Origin: Acidimicrobiales bacterium
Lineage (GTDB): Bacteria > Actinomycetota > Acidimicrobiia > Acidimicrobiales > SZUA-35
Direction of reading: 5' to 3'
DNA length: 8,744 nucleotides
NCBI GenBank assembly: GCA_024641625.1
Contig: JAHECQ010000137.1
Span: forward strand, 577-9,320
Positions 1 to 6,075 of the stretch are shown piece after piece (position 1 is the stretch's first letter; each line of letters begins with the position of its first letter). The notes under the pieces were generated by a model. It did no database searches. It was given only the letters and a program-made list of their open reading frames with translations, and had not been told where the DNA came from. The translations under genes were made by a program, and so were the position numbers.

Positions 1-1568
1 AGTGTCAGGCGCCAATCGATGGTTGAGGTCTGGGCTCGAAGCGCGTCGATCTCGGCGATACGGGCCTCGGCCCACGCGGCCGTACCCGGGTAGGTGGCTC
101 GGTAACGGGCCAACATCTCGGCGGCTTCCTCGACGGTGGTCGCAGTGCCTTCGGCGGTGAGTGAACGGCTGAGGGCCGCTGCTCCCGAGCCGTAGGCGAT
201 TCCGAAATTGAGGGCTTTGGCCACCTTGCGGAGGTGGGCGAACCGCTCGGGGTCGGTGGATCGCAGCTCCTCGGGATCGAAACCGAACATCGAGGCGGCG
301 GTGGTGACGTGGACGTCGACCCCGCGGGCGAAGGCATCGCGCAGGGCGACGTCACCAGCCACCTGCGCCAGTACCCGCAGTTCGGCCTGGCTGAGGTCGG
401 CATGGACGAACACCCGGTCGGCGTTCGACGGCCGGATGAATGGCAGCATGCGCGGGGTGAAGTTCTGGGCGTTCGGGTTGCGACTGGCCAACCGTCCGGT
501 GTTGGTCCCGACCACTTGCAGGTACTGCGGATGCATGCGGTCGTCATCGCCCATGTGCTCGCGGATCGACTCGCCGTAGGTGCTGAGGACTTTGGCATGG
601 TTCCGGTACTCGAGGACTGCAGCACAGAGCTCACCGCCGATGTCGCGCAGGACACCGGCGTGGACCGAGTCCGTCTCGCCGAGTAGCCTCGGCGCGCCCA
701 GTCGGCTCTCGGCCCAGGCCGACACACGGTCTCTTGCGTGGGTGTTGAGGGCCTCCTTCACCTGTCGATCCGATGCCGGATTCCACGTCGGCTCGATGAT
801 CTCGTCGAACAGGGTGCCCTGGCCACCGCCGGTCAGCTCGGCCAACTGGCTGAGGACCACGCGCCGGCTCGCCTCGATCCGGTCGAGCTCGGCTCGCCAG
901 CCCTCCCAGTCGAACGGCAGCCCGGTGCGTTCCATCTGATCGAGGAACGGTCGAGCCTTCATCTCGATGTCGGCGATCAACTCCAACTCGGCGGCGGCCA
1001 GTTCCCTGCGGAGTGCGTCGCCCACCCAGAGGGTCTCCACCGCATCGTTGGCGGCATAGCGGATCTGCTCAGGAGTCAGGTCGTCGGTTGCGGTGAAGGA
1101 CAACTGGATGGTGCCCTTGCCCTCGGCTCGGACATCGAGATAGTGCTCGGTCGCCCAGGCCAGCCCGTGGTACCAGGTGAACCCACTGGTGCCCTGGTGA
1201 AGGAGGGCGTCGGCCAGCTGGGCGTCCCACCAGTGGAGATGGGGCGTGGTGTCCGGGCTGTTCCACACTGCGAGGTCGAGGACGCGGGCATCGAAGCTCG
1301 CATTCCAGGCGTCGCAGGTCACCCCGTCGAGCACGGGAGCAAGTCGTCGCGGGTCGAGGTCGCGAGCATCGACGACGAACGCCTCCTCGACGCCCTGGGC
1401 CGATCGGGTGGCCACCGACATGACGCGAAGCCGGCCCGCCTCGCTGCCGGAGATCGGGGTCTCGGTGTCGATGGCCACTCGCTCGGCGGTCCGAAGCGCA
1501 TGGTGCAGCACGTCGAGATCGGCCACGCTCACCACGAGGCGGCAGGGCACGCTGCCCGGATCCCGCAC
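1..1568 (-). CDS. 3'-5' exonuclease / family A DNA polymerase, C-terminus cut by window edge
   Basis: Template-directed DNA synthesis with proofreading, cytoplasmic, probably repair or gap filling. From GTG at 1568, 522 residues are present. The N-terminal DEDDy exonuclease is complete: IDTE (D34, E36), NASFD (N89, D93) and YAAND (Y171, D175). The polymerase domain has motif A DLSQAELR (D391, E396) and motif B RKVAKALNFGIAYG (R447, K451, F455, Y459), matching E. coli Pol I D705, E710, R754, K758, F762 and Y766. Motif C lies beyond the left edge. There is no 5' nuclease domain, so this resembles a Klenow fragment and the stand-alone 'bifunctional 3'-5' exonuclease/DNA polymerase' of actinobacteria. 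I chose GTG 1568 because AAGGGG sits 5 nt upstream, inside the end of the rhodanese gene. GTG 1574, which would overlap that gene's stop as GTGA, is the alternative. It was read codon by codon across most of the exonuclease domain and the last 80 residues, without a stop. Confidence 0.93.
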   Translation of the reverse strand, partial: MRDPGSVPCRLVVSVADLDVLHHALRTAERVAIDTETPISGSEAGRLRVMSVATRSAQGVEEAFVVDARDLDPRRLAPVLDGVTCDAWNASFDARVLDLAVWNSPDTTPHLHWWDAQLADALLHQGTSGFTWYHGLAWATEHYLDVRAEGKGTIQLSFTATDDLTPEQIRYAANDAVETLWVGDALRRELAAAELELIADIEMKARPFLDQMERTGLPFDWEGWRAELDRIEASRRVVLSQLAELTGGGQGTLFDEIIEPTWNPASDRQVKEALNTHARDRVSAWAESRLGAPRLLGETDSVHAGVLRDIGGELCAAVLEYRNHAKVLSTYGESIREHMGDDDRMHPQYLQVVGTNTGRLASRNPNAQNFTPRMLPFIRPSNADRVFVHADLSQAELRVLAQVAGDVALRDAFARGVDVHVTTAASMFGFDPEELRSTDPERFAHLRKVAKALNFGIAYGSGAAALSRSLTAEGTATTVEEAAEMLARYRATYPGTAAWAEARIAEIDALRAQTSTIDWRLT

Positions 1569-1570
1569 CG

Positions 1571-2026
1571 TCACCCCTTCGTGGTTGCCTGCCCGGCCTC
1601 GGTCCAGGCGAGGATCCCGCCATCGACGTCGGCCACATCAGCGAAGCCGAGATCCTTCATCAAGGCGGTGGTCTGACCACTGCGGCTCCCGGACCGGCAG
1701 TACACGAGATACGGCACCGCTGGGTCGAGTTCGTCGAGTCGGTCGACGAAGTCGGTGTCGTAGAAGTCGATCATGACCGCGCCGGCGAGATGACCCTCGG
1801 CGAACTCCTCGGGCGTGCGGACGTCGAGAATCACGAGGTTCTCCGGTGGGTTCGCCTGGATCGCTGCCGCGTCGGCGACCGAGACGAGACGGATGCCGGC
1901 CGCTGAGTCCTGGGCGTCGCTCACCTGCGGAGCTGCGACGGAATCGGAGCTGCTACTGCTGGAGCAGGCGGTGGCGACGCCGGCGACGGCGAGAAGCGAG
2001 ATGAGCACGCGGTACATCAGAACCAT
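1571..2026 (-). CDS. Rhodanese-like domain lipoprotein
   Basis: A 151-residue protein with one rhodanese domain, predicted to be a lipoprotein on the outer face of the membrane. Residues 5-20 form a short hydrophobic signal ending in VATAC, with C21 as the likely lipidated cysteine; a serine-rich linker follows. The domain runs from about residue 45 to 148. It has the LDVRTPEEFAEGHLAGA signature (68-83 region) and the active loop CRSGSRS with catalytic C110. The six-residue loop fits single-domain sulfurtransferases of the PspE/GlpE kind, which carry persulfide sulfur; the acceptor is unknown. The start is ATG 2026, with weak GTGGA upstream; ATG 2017 also leaves an intact signal peptide. The stop lies 2 nt before the polymerase start. 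The gene may be transcribed with the ligase 91 nt upstream or from its own promoter. Confidence 0.88.
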   Translation of the reverse strand: MVLMYRVLISLLAVAGVATACSSSSSSDSVAAPQVSDAQDSAAGIRLVSVADAAAIQANPPENLVILDVRTPEEFAEGHLAGAVMIDFYDTDFVDRLDELDPAVPYLVYCRSGSRSGQTTALMKDLGFADVADVDGGILAWTEAGQATTKG

Positions 2027-2032
2027 GGTTCC

Positions 2033-2038
2033 ACTGTA
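2033..2038 (-). promoter_or_regulatory. Possible -10 element for a leaderless rhodanese transcript
   Basis: On the minus strand TACAGT fits the actinobacterial TANNNT -10 pattern. It ends 6 nt before ATG 2026, so transcription would begin at or next to the start codon, as in leaderless mRNAs. No convincing -35 box is present. Six-base matches occur by chance, so this is only a candidate. Confidence 0.22.
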
Positions 2039-2055
2039 CGGAGCGTCGAGACCGG

Positions 2056-2068
2056 ACCGAGCCTCGGT
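2056..2068 (-). terminator. Palindrome between ligase and rhodanese: weak hairpin or operator
   Basis: ACCGAG-C-CTCGGT is a perfect 13-bp dyad. As RNA it gives a 5-bp stem with a 3-nt loop. It lies 49 nt after the ligase stop and about 30 nt before the rhodanese start. No T-run follows on either strand, so a classic intrinsic terminator is unlikely. It could be a weak stem-loop or a protein-binding site near the possible leaderless promoter. Confidence 0.25.
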
Positions 2069-2117
2069 GAGGTTCCCAGCGGCGAGCCGGCATGTTTGCT
2101 CGAGTCGATCGTGCCGC

Positions 2118-3737
2118 CTACCCCAGGCTCGCCAACTCCCCCCGGATGATCGCGTCGGTGAGTCTGAACTTCTGGATCTTCCCCGAGGGTGTGAGGGGGA
2201 ATGCGTCGGCAACGAACCAGTGCGCCGGGGTCTTGAACGCGGCGAGCTCGCTGCGACAATGAGCCCGGAGCTCATCAACGGTCGGCAACCTCGACGGGTC
2301 GCTGGGACGAATGACGGCGGCGACGACCTCACCCCAGTGCTCATCCGGCAGGCCGACCACCGAGGCCTCGGCCACGGCCGGGTGACTGAACAGGAGGTCT
2401 TCGATCTCCCGCGGGTAGATGTTCAGACCCGCACGGATGATCATGTCCTTCAATCGCCCGGTGATCCGGAGATAGCCGCGCTCGTCCATCGAACCGAGGT
2501 CGCCCGTGTGCAGCCAGCCGTCGGAATCGATGGCTGCTGCGGTCTCCTCCGGGAGCTCGAAGTAGCCGAGCATCGTCTGGTAGCCGCGGGCGCAGATCTC
2601 ACCCGGTTGGTCGATCGGAACGACCTGGCGGGTCTCGGCATCGAGGATTGCGACTTCGACCTGTGGCATGGGTCGACCGATCGTGTGTTCCTGGTCTTCG
2701 GCGGAGTCGGTTGGCTCGGTCTGGCTGATGATGCCGTGCAATTCGGTTTGGCCAAAAGAGATGACCAGGTCGCAGCCGAACGTCTCCTTGGTGCGGTTGA
2801 CCAGGGTCGCCGGCACGGTGCTCGCGCCGGACATGACGACCTGCAGACTGCCGAGATCGCGGTTGGGTCGATCGGGGTGGTCGAGGAGCGCCAACAGCAT
2901 GGTCGGCACGACCAGCGTGTGGGTTCCCCGGTAGGTCTCGATCAGTTCGAGCAACAGCCCGGGGTCGAAGTCGGGGAGGAGCACGAAGGTGCCGTGGGCG
3001 GCCATCGTTCCGAGTTCGGTGACCGATCCGCCGCCGATGTGGTACATCGGCATGGCGTTCACGAACACCGAGCCATCCTGGATGAGTGCCCGGTTCCCGG
3101 CGAGCGCCGACGCGTTGACGACGCCCTTGTGATGGAGCAGGGCGCCCTTGGGGAATCCGGTCGTTCCCGACGTGTACTGCACCTGCGCCGGGTCGAGCGG
3201 TCGAACGACGGGCAGCGGGGTGTCGCAGGCGCGTCCGGCGGCGATGAAGTCGTCCCAGTGGCCGAAGGAGATCGTCTGTCCGAGTCCGGGGAGGTCGGCA
3301 ACCACCTCGTCCATCAGCGCGGCCATGTCGAAGTCTCGGTAGCTCTCGGCGAAGAACACCCCGGCCGCCTTGGACTGGCCGAGCACGTAGGACAGTTCCT
3401 GACGGCGGTAGCTGGGATTGAGCGCGACCATGACCATGCCGGCGAGCGACAGTCCTTGCTGGAGAATGACCCACTCGGCGCAGTTCGGGGCCCAGATCGC
3501 GACGCGGTCGCCGGCAGCGAACCGCTCCAGGAGTGCTCGCGCCGTAACTTCGGCAGCGTCGAGCAGTTCGGCGTAGGTCCAGACCCGTCGCGCGTCGTGC
3601 GCTCGGCGACCATCGACCAGGGCCGGGCGATCCGGTTGTGCGGCCGCTGCTTCACGCAGCAGATCGCCGATGGTCTGCTCACGCAACCCAAGTCGCCGAT
3701 CCGCCGGCCAATAGGACTCCGTCAGGCTTGTCGGCAT
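2118..3737 (-). CDS. AMP-forming acyl-CoA ligase (FadD-like)
   Basis: Activates a carboxylic acid to its CoA thioester through an acyl-adenylate, using ATP. At 539 residues it has the usual length for class I adenylate-forming ligases. Motifs in order: P-loop YTSGTTGFPKG (188-198), FGQTE (328-332, in place of YGxTE), HTGDLG (410-415, D413 binding AMP ribose), GRLKDMIIRAG (427-437, hinge region) and PLTPSGK (514-520), with catalytic K520 in the C-terminal lobe. All key residues are present. The P-loop context QYTSGTTGFPKGALLHH is common in medium- and long-chain fatty acyl-CoA ligases, but the substrate cannot be named. ATG 3737 is preceded by GGGGAGA with a 5-nt spacer. The gene is divergent from a CoA-transferase and crotonase pair, which suggests a shared catabolic role. 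Confidence 0.93.
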   Translation of the reverse strand: MPTSLTESYWPADRRLGLREQTIGDLLREAAAAQPDRPALVDGRRAHDARRVWTYAELLDAAEVTARALLERFAAGDRVAIWAPNCAEWVILQQGLSLAGMVMVALNPSYRRQELSYVLGQSKAAGVFFAESYRDFDMAALMDEVVADLPGLGQTISFGHWDDFIAAGRACDTPLPVVRPLDPAQVQYTSGTTGFPKGALLHHKGVVNASALAGNRALIQDGSVFVNAMPMYHIGGGSVTELGTMAAHGTFVLLPDFDPGLLLELIETYRGTHTLVVPTMLLALLDHPDRPNRDLGSLQVVMSGASTVPATLVNRTKETFGCDLVISFGQTELHGIISQTEPTDSAEDQEHTIGRPMPQVEVAILDAETRQVVPIDQPGEICARGYQTMLGYFELPEETAAAIDSDGWLHTGDLGSMDERGYLRITGRLKDMIIRAGLNIYPREIEDLLFSHPAVAEASVVGLPDEHWGEVVAAVIRPSDPSRLPTVDELRAHCRSELAAFKTPAHWFVADAFPLTPSGKIQKFRLTDAIIRGELASLG

Positions 3738-3785
3738 TAGTGTCTCCCCAATCGATGACGTCCCGCTCCATGGAGACAGTAATGC
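3734..3785. promoter_or_regulatory. 14-bp inverted repeat in divergent control region, candidate operator
   Basis: The arms GCATTAGTGTCTCC (3734-3747) and GGAGACAGTAATGC (3772-3785) are complementary at 13 of 14 positions, with a 24-bp spacer. The left arm contains the ligase ATG and part of its ribosome-binding site; the right arm contains GGAGA and ATG 3782 of the leader ORF. Each arm also holds a TANNNT hexamer: TAGTGT at 3738-3743 on plus and TACTGT at 3781-3776 on minus. These could be face-to-face -10 elements with 5' leaders of about 30 nt, but I see no -35 boxes. A palindrome CTCCATGGAG (3766-3775) abuts the right arm. The arm centres are 38 bp apart, so one compact dimer is unlikely to span both. 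Confidence 0.5.
3743..3749 (-). promoter_or_regulatory. Ribosome-binding site of the acyl-CoA ligase
   Basis: GGGGAGA on the minus strand lies 5 nt before ATG 3737. It supports that start and overlaps the left arm of the inverted repeat, so a repressor or stem formed there could affect translation as well as transcription. Confidence 0.6.
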
Positions 3786-3829
3786 ACATTCACTTCACGC
3801 CACTTCGACGGAGGCCCGGTCGCTCATGA
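3782..3829 (+). CDS. Putative 15-residue leader peptide ORF upstream of the CoA-transferase
   Basis: ATG at 3782 opens a 15-codon frame, MHIHFTPLRRRPGRS, ending at TGA 3827-3829. That stop overlaps the ATG of the CoA-transferase as ATGA. GGAGA (3772-3776) lies 5 nt before the start, a good ribosome-binding site. The peptide has three adjacent Arg codons (CGA CGG AGG), and the last two contain the GGAGG that serves the downstream gene. Ribosomes crossing the leader would therefore pass over that site and stop on the next start codon, an arrangement suited to translational coupling. ATG 3770 in the same frame would add four residues. No family can be assigned, and expression is inferred only from layout. 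Confidence 0.4.
   Translation: MHIHFTPLRRRPGRS
3810..3814 (+). promoter_or_regulatory. Ribosome-binding site of the CoA-transferase, inside the leader ORF
   Basis: GGAGG lies 11 nt before ATG 3826, slightly farther than ideal. It is embedded in the Arg codons CGG AGG of the leader ORF. The long spacer fits a start that depends partly on ribosomes ending the leader at the overlapping ATGA. Confidence 0.5.
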
Positions 3830-5034
3830 TCGAACCCGGTACGACTGACGTTGCCGGTCCGCTCGTGGGCCTCCGGGTGCTCGAGCTCGGCCATTGGGTG
3901 GCGGGCCCGGCCGTCGGCGGAGTGTTGGCCGACTGGGGAGCGGAGGTGGTGAAGGTCGAGCCCAGTGGCGGCGATCCGATGCGGCACCTCTTCGCCCCAT
4001 CTGCCGGGGCGGCGGTCAACAGTCCGGCGTTCTCGGCCGTCAATCGTGGCAAGCTCTCGATCGAGCTCGACCTGGCCGACGTCGACCATCGGGAGCGCTT
4101 CGAGCAACTGCTGGTCGAGTCCGATGTGCTGGTGACCAACTTCAGGCCGGGTGCATTGATCCGACTCGGGCTCGACCCGGACGAGGTCCGGGCTCGGCAT
4201 CCACGCCTGGTGTACTGCTCGGTGACCGCCTACGGATGGGAAGGCGACGATCGGGAGCAGGCCGGCTACGACCTGGCCGGGTTCTACGCCCGTGCGGGTG
4301 TGCTGCATCAGCTCACTCCGGTCGGCTCGTCTCCGTCGCCGTACATGAACGGCGTCGGCGACACGTTCACCTCCATGTCGGCGGTGGCGGGTGTGCTGGC
4401 CGCCATCCACAAACGGCAGGCGACGGGCGAGGGCTCCTTCGTCGAGGCGTCGTTGTTGCGGACCGGTATGTGGTCGATGGCCGGGGAGATCAGCCTGGCG
4501 GCCAATGGCGGTAGGCCGCGACCGGTGGCCGATCGGACCGCCTCGCCGACGCCGTTGTTCAACACCTATCGGGCCGCCGATGATCGGTGGTTCGTGCTGG
4601 TGGGCGTCGAGGCCGATCGACACCTGCCGTCTGTGCTCGCCGCCATCGGCCACCCCGAACTCCGACACGACGAACGCTTCGCTGACGCTCGGTCGGTGCG
4701 GCGCAACTGTCGACCGTTCATCGCGGTGCTCGACGGGGCGTTCGCGACGAAAACCTTGGACGAGTGGGCCGAGGTCTTCGCCGAGCACGATGTGTGGTGG
4801 GCGCCGGTCCAGAGCCTGTCCCAGGTCGCCGAGGATCCGCAGGCGGTCGCGACGGGGGCGTGGATCGAGCTCGAAGGGGATCGGGGTCGAACGATCGACG
4901 CGCCGATCCGATTTGATCACGTCACCCGACATGTCGTACCCGATGCTCCCGACGTGGGCAGCGACACCGATCGGCTGTTGCGCCGGCTCCGGGCCGACAC
5001 ACCGAGGTCGGGCGATGAAGAGGGGAACCATTGA
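3826..5034 (+). CDS. CaiB/BaiF family (family III) CoA-transferase
   Basis: Moves CoA between carboxylic acids, or in racemase relatives epimerises 2-methylacyl-CoA. At 402 residues it has normal family length. The N-terminal half has LRVLELGHWVAGP (17-28), the LADWGAEVVKVEP signature (34-46), NRGKLSIELDL (73-83), and DVLVTNFRPGALIRLGLD (100-117), typical of the CoA-binding part. GYD at 147-149 supplies D149, aligned with the catalytic aspartate that forms the acyl-aspartyl and CoA-ester intermediates in formyl-CoA transferase. Substrates are not predictable. ATG 3826 overlaps the leader stop, and the TGA at 5032-5034 overlaps the TTG start of the crotonase. The three are therefore probably co-translated. 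The gene is divergent from the acyl-CoA ligase, giving ATP-dependent and CoA-transfer routes of acid activation side by side. Confidence 0.92.
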   Translation: MIEPGTTDVAGPLVGLRVLELGHWVAGPAVGGVLADWGAEVVKVEPSGGDPMRHLFAPSAGAAVNSPAFSAVNRGKLSIELDLADVDHRERFEQLLVESDVLVTNFRPGALIRLGLDPDEVRARHPRLVYCSVTAYGWEGDDREQAGYDLAGFYARAGVLHQLTPVGSSPSPYMNGVGDTFTSMSAVAGVLAAIHKRQATGEGSFVEASLLRTGMWSMAGEISLAANGGRPRPVADRTASPTPLFNTYRAADDRWFVLVGVEADRHLPSVLAAIGHPELRHDERFADARSVRRNCRPFIAVLDGAFATKTLDEWAEVFAEHDVWWAPVQSLSQVAEDPQAVATGAWIELEGDRGRTIDAPIRFDHVTRHVVPDAPDVGSDTDRLLRRLRADTPRSGDEEGNH

Positions 5035-5918
5035 CCGGTGGCACCGAGGACATCGTCCTCTACGACAAGCAGGGCTCGACAGTCCGATTCATTCTCAATC
5101 GGCCCGAGAAGGGCAATGCGATGCCGCTTGCCGGGCTCGACCTGCTGGTCGAGTTCCTGCAGCGGGCCGAGGATGACGACGACATCAAGGTCATCGTGCT
5201 CGAAGGGCGAGGTCGGTCGTTCTGCACCGGTGACGATTTCGATGACATCGCCATCGCCTACGGCCATGTGCGAGCCCAACCCGGCAAGCAACCGCCCCGC
5301 CTCAGCCAGCGGGAACGACTGGCCATCGATCGGCGCCTCGGCCGGGCGGTTGCCGGATTCCAGAACTCGGCCAAGCCGGTGATTGCGAAGGTGCAGGGCC
5401 ATTGCGTCGGCATCGGGATCTACCTGGTCGAGGTGGCCGATCTCGCCATTTGCGCCGACTCGACGAAGTTCAGCCACGCCGAGCAGCGCCTCGGCCTTGC
5501 CGGCAACACCTTCCATCTCGCTCATCTCATCGTGGCCTACGGCCCGAAGAAGGCACGGGAGGTGTTGCTCTTCGGAGATCGGTTCGACGGGCCGACCGCC
5601 GAGCGCATGGGCCTGGTCAACCGAAGCGTGCCGGTCGAGGAGCTGGATGCGACCGTTGACGCCTGGGTGGAGAAGGTCGCTCGGAACGCGAAGGATGCGC
5701 TCGTGATGGGCAAGGCCGCGCACAACATGGCGCTCGCCTCGCTCGGGATCAGTGGCTACATCCACAGCGGCATGGTCGGCCACGCGCTCGGCACGAACGT
5801 CAAATTCGACGAAGGCGAGTTCAACTTCTTCCGCGCTCGTCGTGATGGCGGCACCAAGGAAGCCTTCCAGACGCGAGACGCCCATCACCAGAGCGACCCG
5901 GACGAAGCGCCTCACTGA
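5031..5918 (+). CDS. Enoyl-CoA hydratase/isomerase (crotonase) family protein
   Basis: Crotonase-fold enzyme acting on acyl-CoA, commonly hydrating a 2-enoyl-CoA in beta-oxidation-like pathways. It has 295 residues, slightly longer than the usual 260 because of an insertion at about 72-100. The first oxyanion-hole segment is GRGRSFCTGDDF (59-70); the second is KVQGHCVGIGIYLVEVADL (120-138). E151 (HAEQRLGL) and E177 (AREVLLFGDR) align with the two catalytic glutamates of rat mitochondrial hydratase (E144, E164), so hydratase chemistry is plausible. The usual glycine triplet is replaced by GIGI, and the GAGGTQRL stretch after the first glutamate by AGNTFHLAHL, so specificity may be unusual. The TTG start at 5031 overlaps the CoA-transferase stop (TTGA) and follows a strong GAGGGGAA site. 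No in-frame ATG offers a better start. Confidence 0.9.
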   Translation: MTGGTEDIVLYDKQGSTVRFILNRPEKGNAMPLAGLDLLVEFLQRAEDDDDIKVIVLEGRGRSFCTGDDFDDIAIAYGHVRAQPGKQPPRLSQRERLAIDRRLGRAVAGFQNSAKPVIAKVQGHCVGIGIYLVEVADLAICADSTKFSHAEQRLGLAGNTFHLAHLIVAYGPKKAREVLLFGDRFDGPTAERMGLVNRSVPVEELDATVDAWVEKVARNAKDALVMGKAAHNMALASLGISGYIHSGMVGHALGTNVKFDEGEFNFFRARRDGGTKEAFQTRDAHHQSDPDEAPH

Positions 5919-5919
5919 C

Positions 5920-5936
5920 GAGCGACTCGAGTGCTC
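5920..5936 (+). terminator. Stem-loop directly after the crotonase stop
   Basis: GAGCGACTCGAGTGCTC can pair GAGC with GCTC around the self-complementary ACTCGAGT, leaving one bulged G. It begins 2 nt after the TGA. No T-run follows, so it may be a weak terminator or a 3'-end stabiliser separating the crotonase from the stress-protein gene. Confidence 0.3.
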
Positions 5937-6075
5937 CCCGATGGCGACCTCCGGCCGGGCGTGGGGTCTCCGACGGCGAGGGTCTTCCATGGCGGGTGAC
6001 CTCTCGTTGCCTGTGGCCCGCTACGTTGCCGGTGAGAGACAAGAGCACCCATCCGAGACCGGGAACGCCACGCCC

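Noticed and set aside
738..1676. 312-codon open frame on the plus strand
   Set aside because: Antisense to the exonuclease/polymerase, whose catalytic motifs read through this interval on the minus strand.
1815..3740. 641-codon open frame on the plus strand
   Set aside because: It lies antisense across the acyl-CoA ligase and part of the rhodanese gene. The minus frame has every ligase motif, while this translation is rich in Arg, Gly and His with no recognisable domain. Long antisense frames are expected at this GC content.
3766..3775. CTCCATGGAG palindrome as an independent operator
   Set aside because: It overlaps the right arm of the larger inverted repeat, and a 10-bp dyad alone is weak evidence, so it is mentioned there only.
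3790..5031. 413-codon open frame on the minus strand
   Set aside because: Antisense shadow of the CoA-transferase, which has clear family motifs in the plus frame; no domain is visible in this one.
4917..5990. 357-codon open frame on the minus strand
   Set aside because: Antisense to the crotonase; composition typical of a shadow frame, with no motif.
5752..6075. Upstream extension of the stress-protein frame into the crotonase gene
   Set aside because: The frame is open, but the residues before position 6076 resemble no Usp N-terminus and overlap the end of the crotonase in another frame.
5937..6075. Promoter for the stress-protein gene (TTGCCT at 6007, TACGTT at 6022)
   Set aside because: The two hexamers are only 9 nt apart and no properly spaced pair was found.
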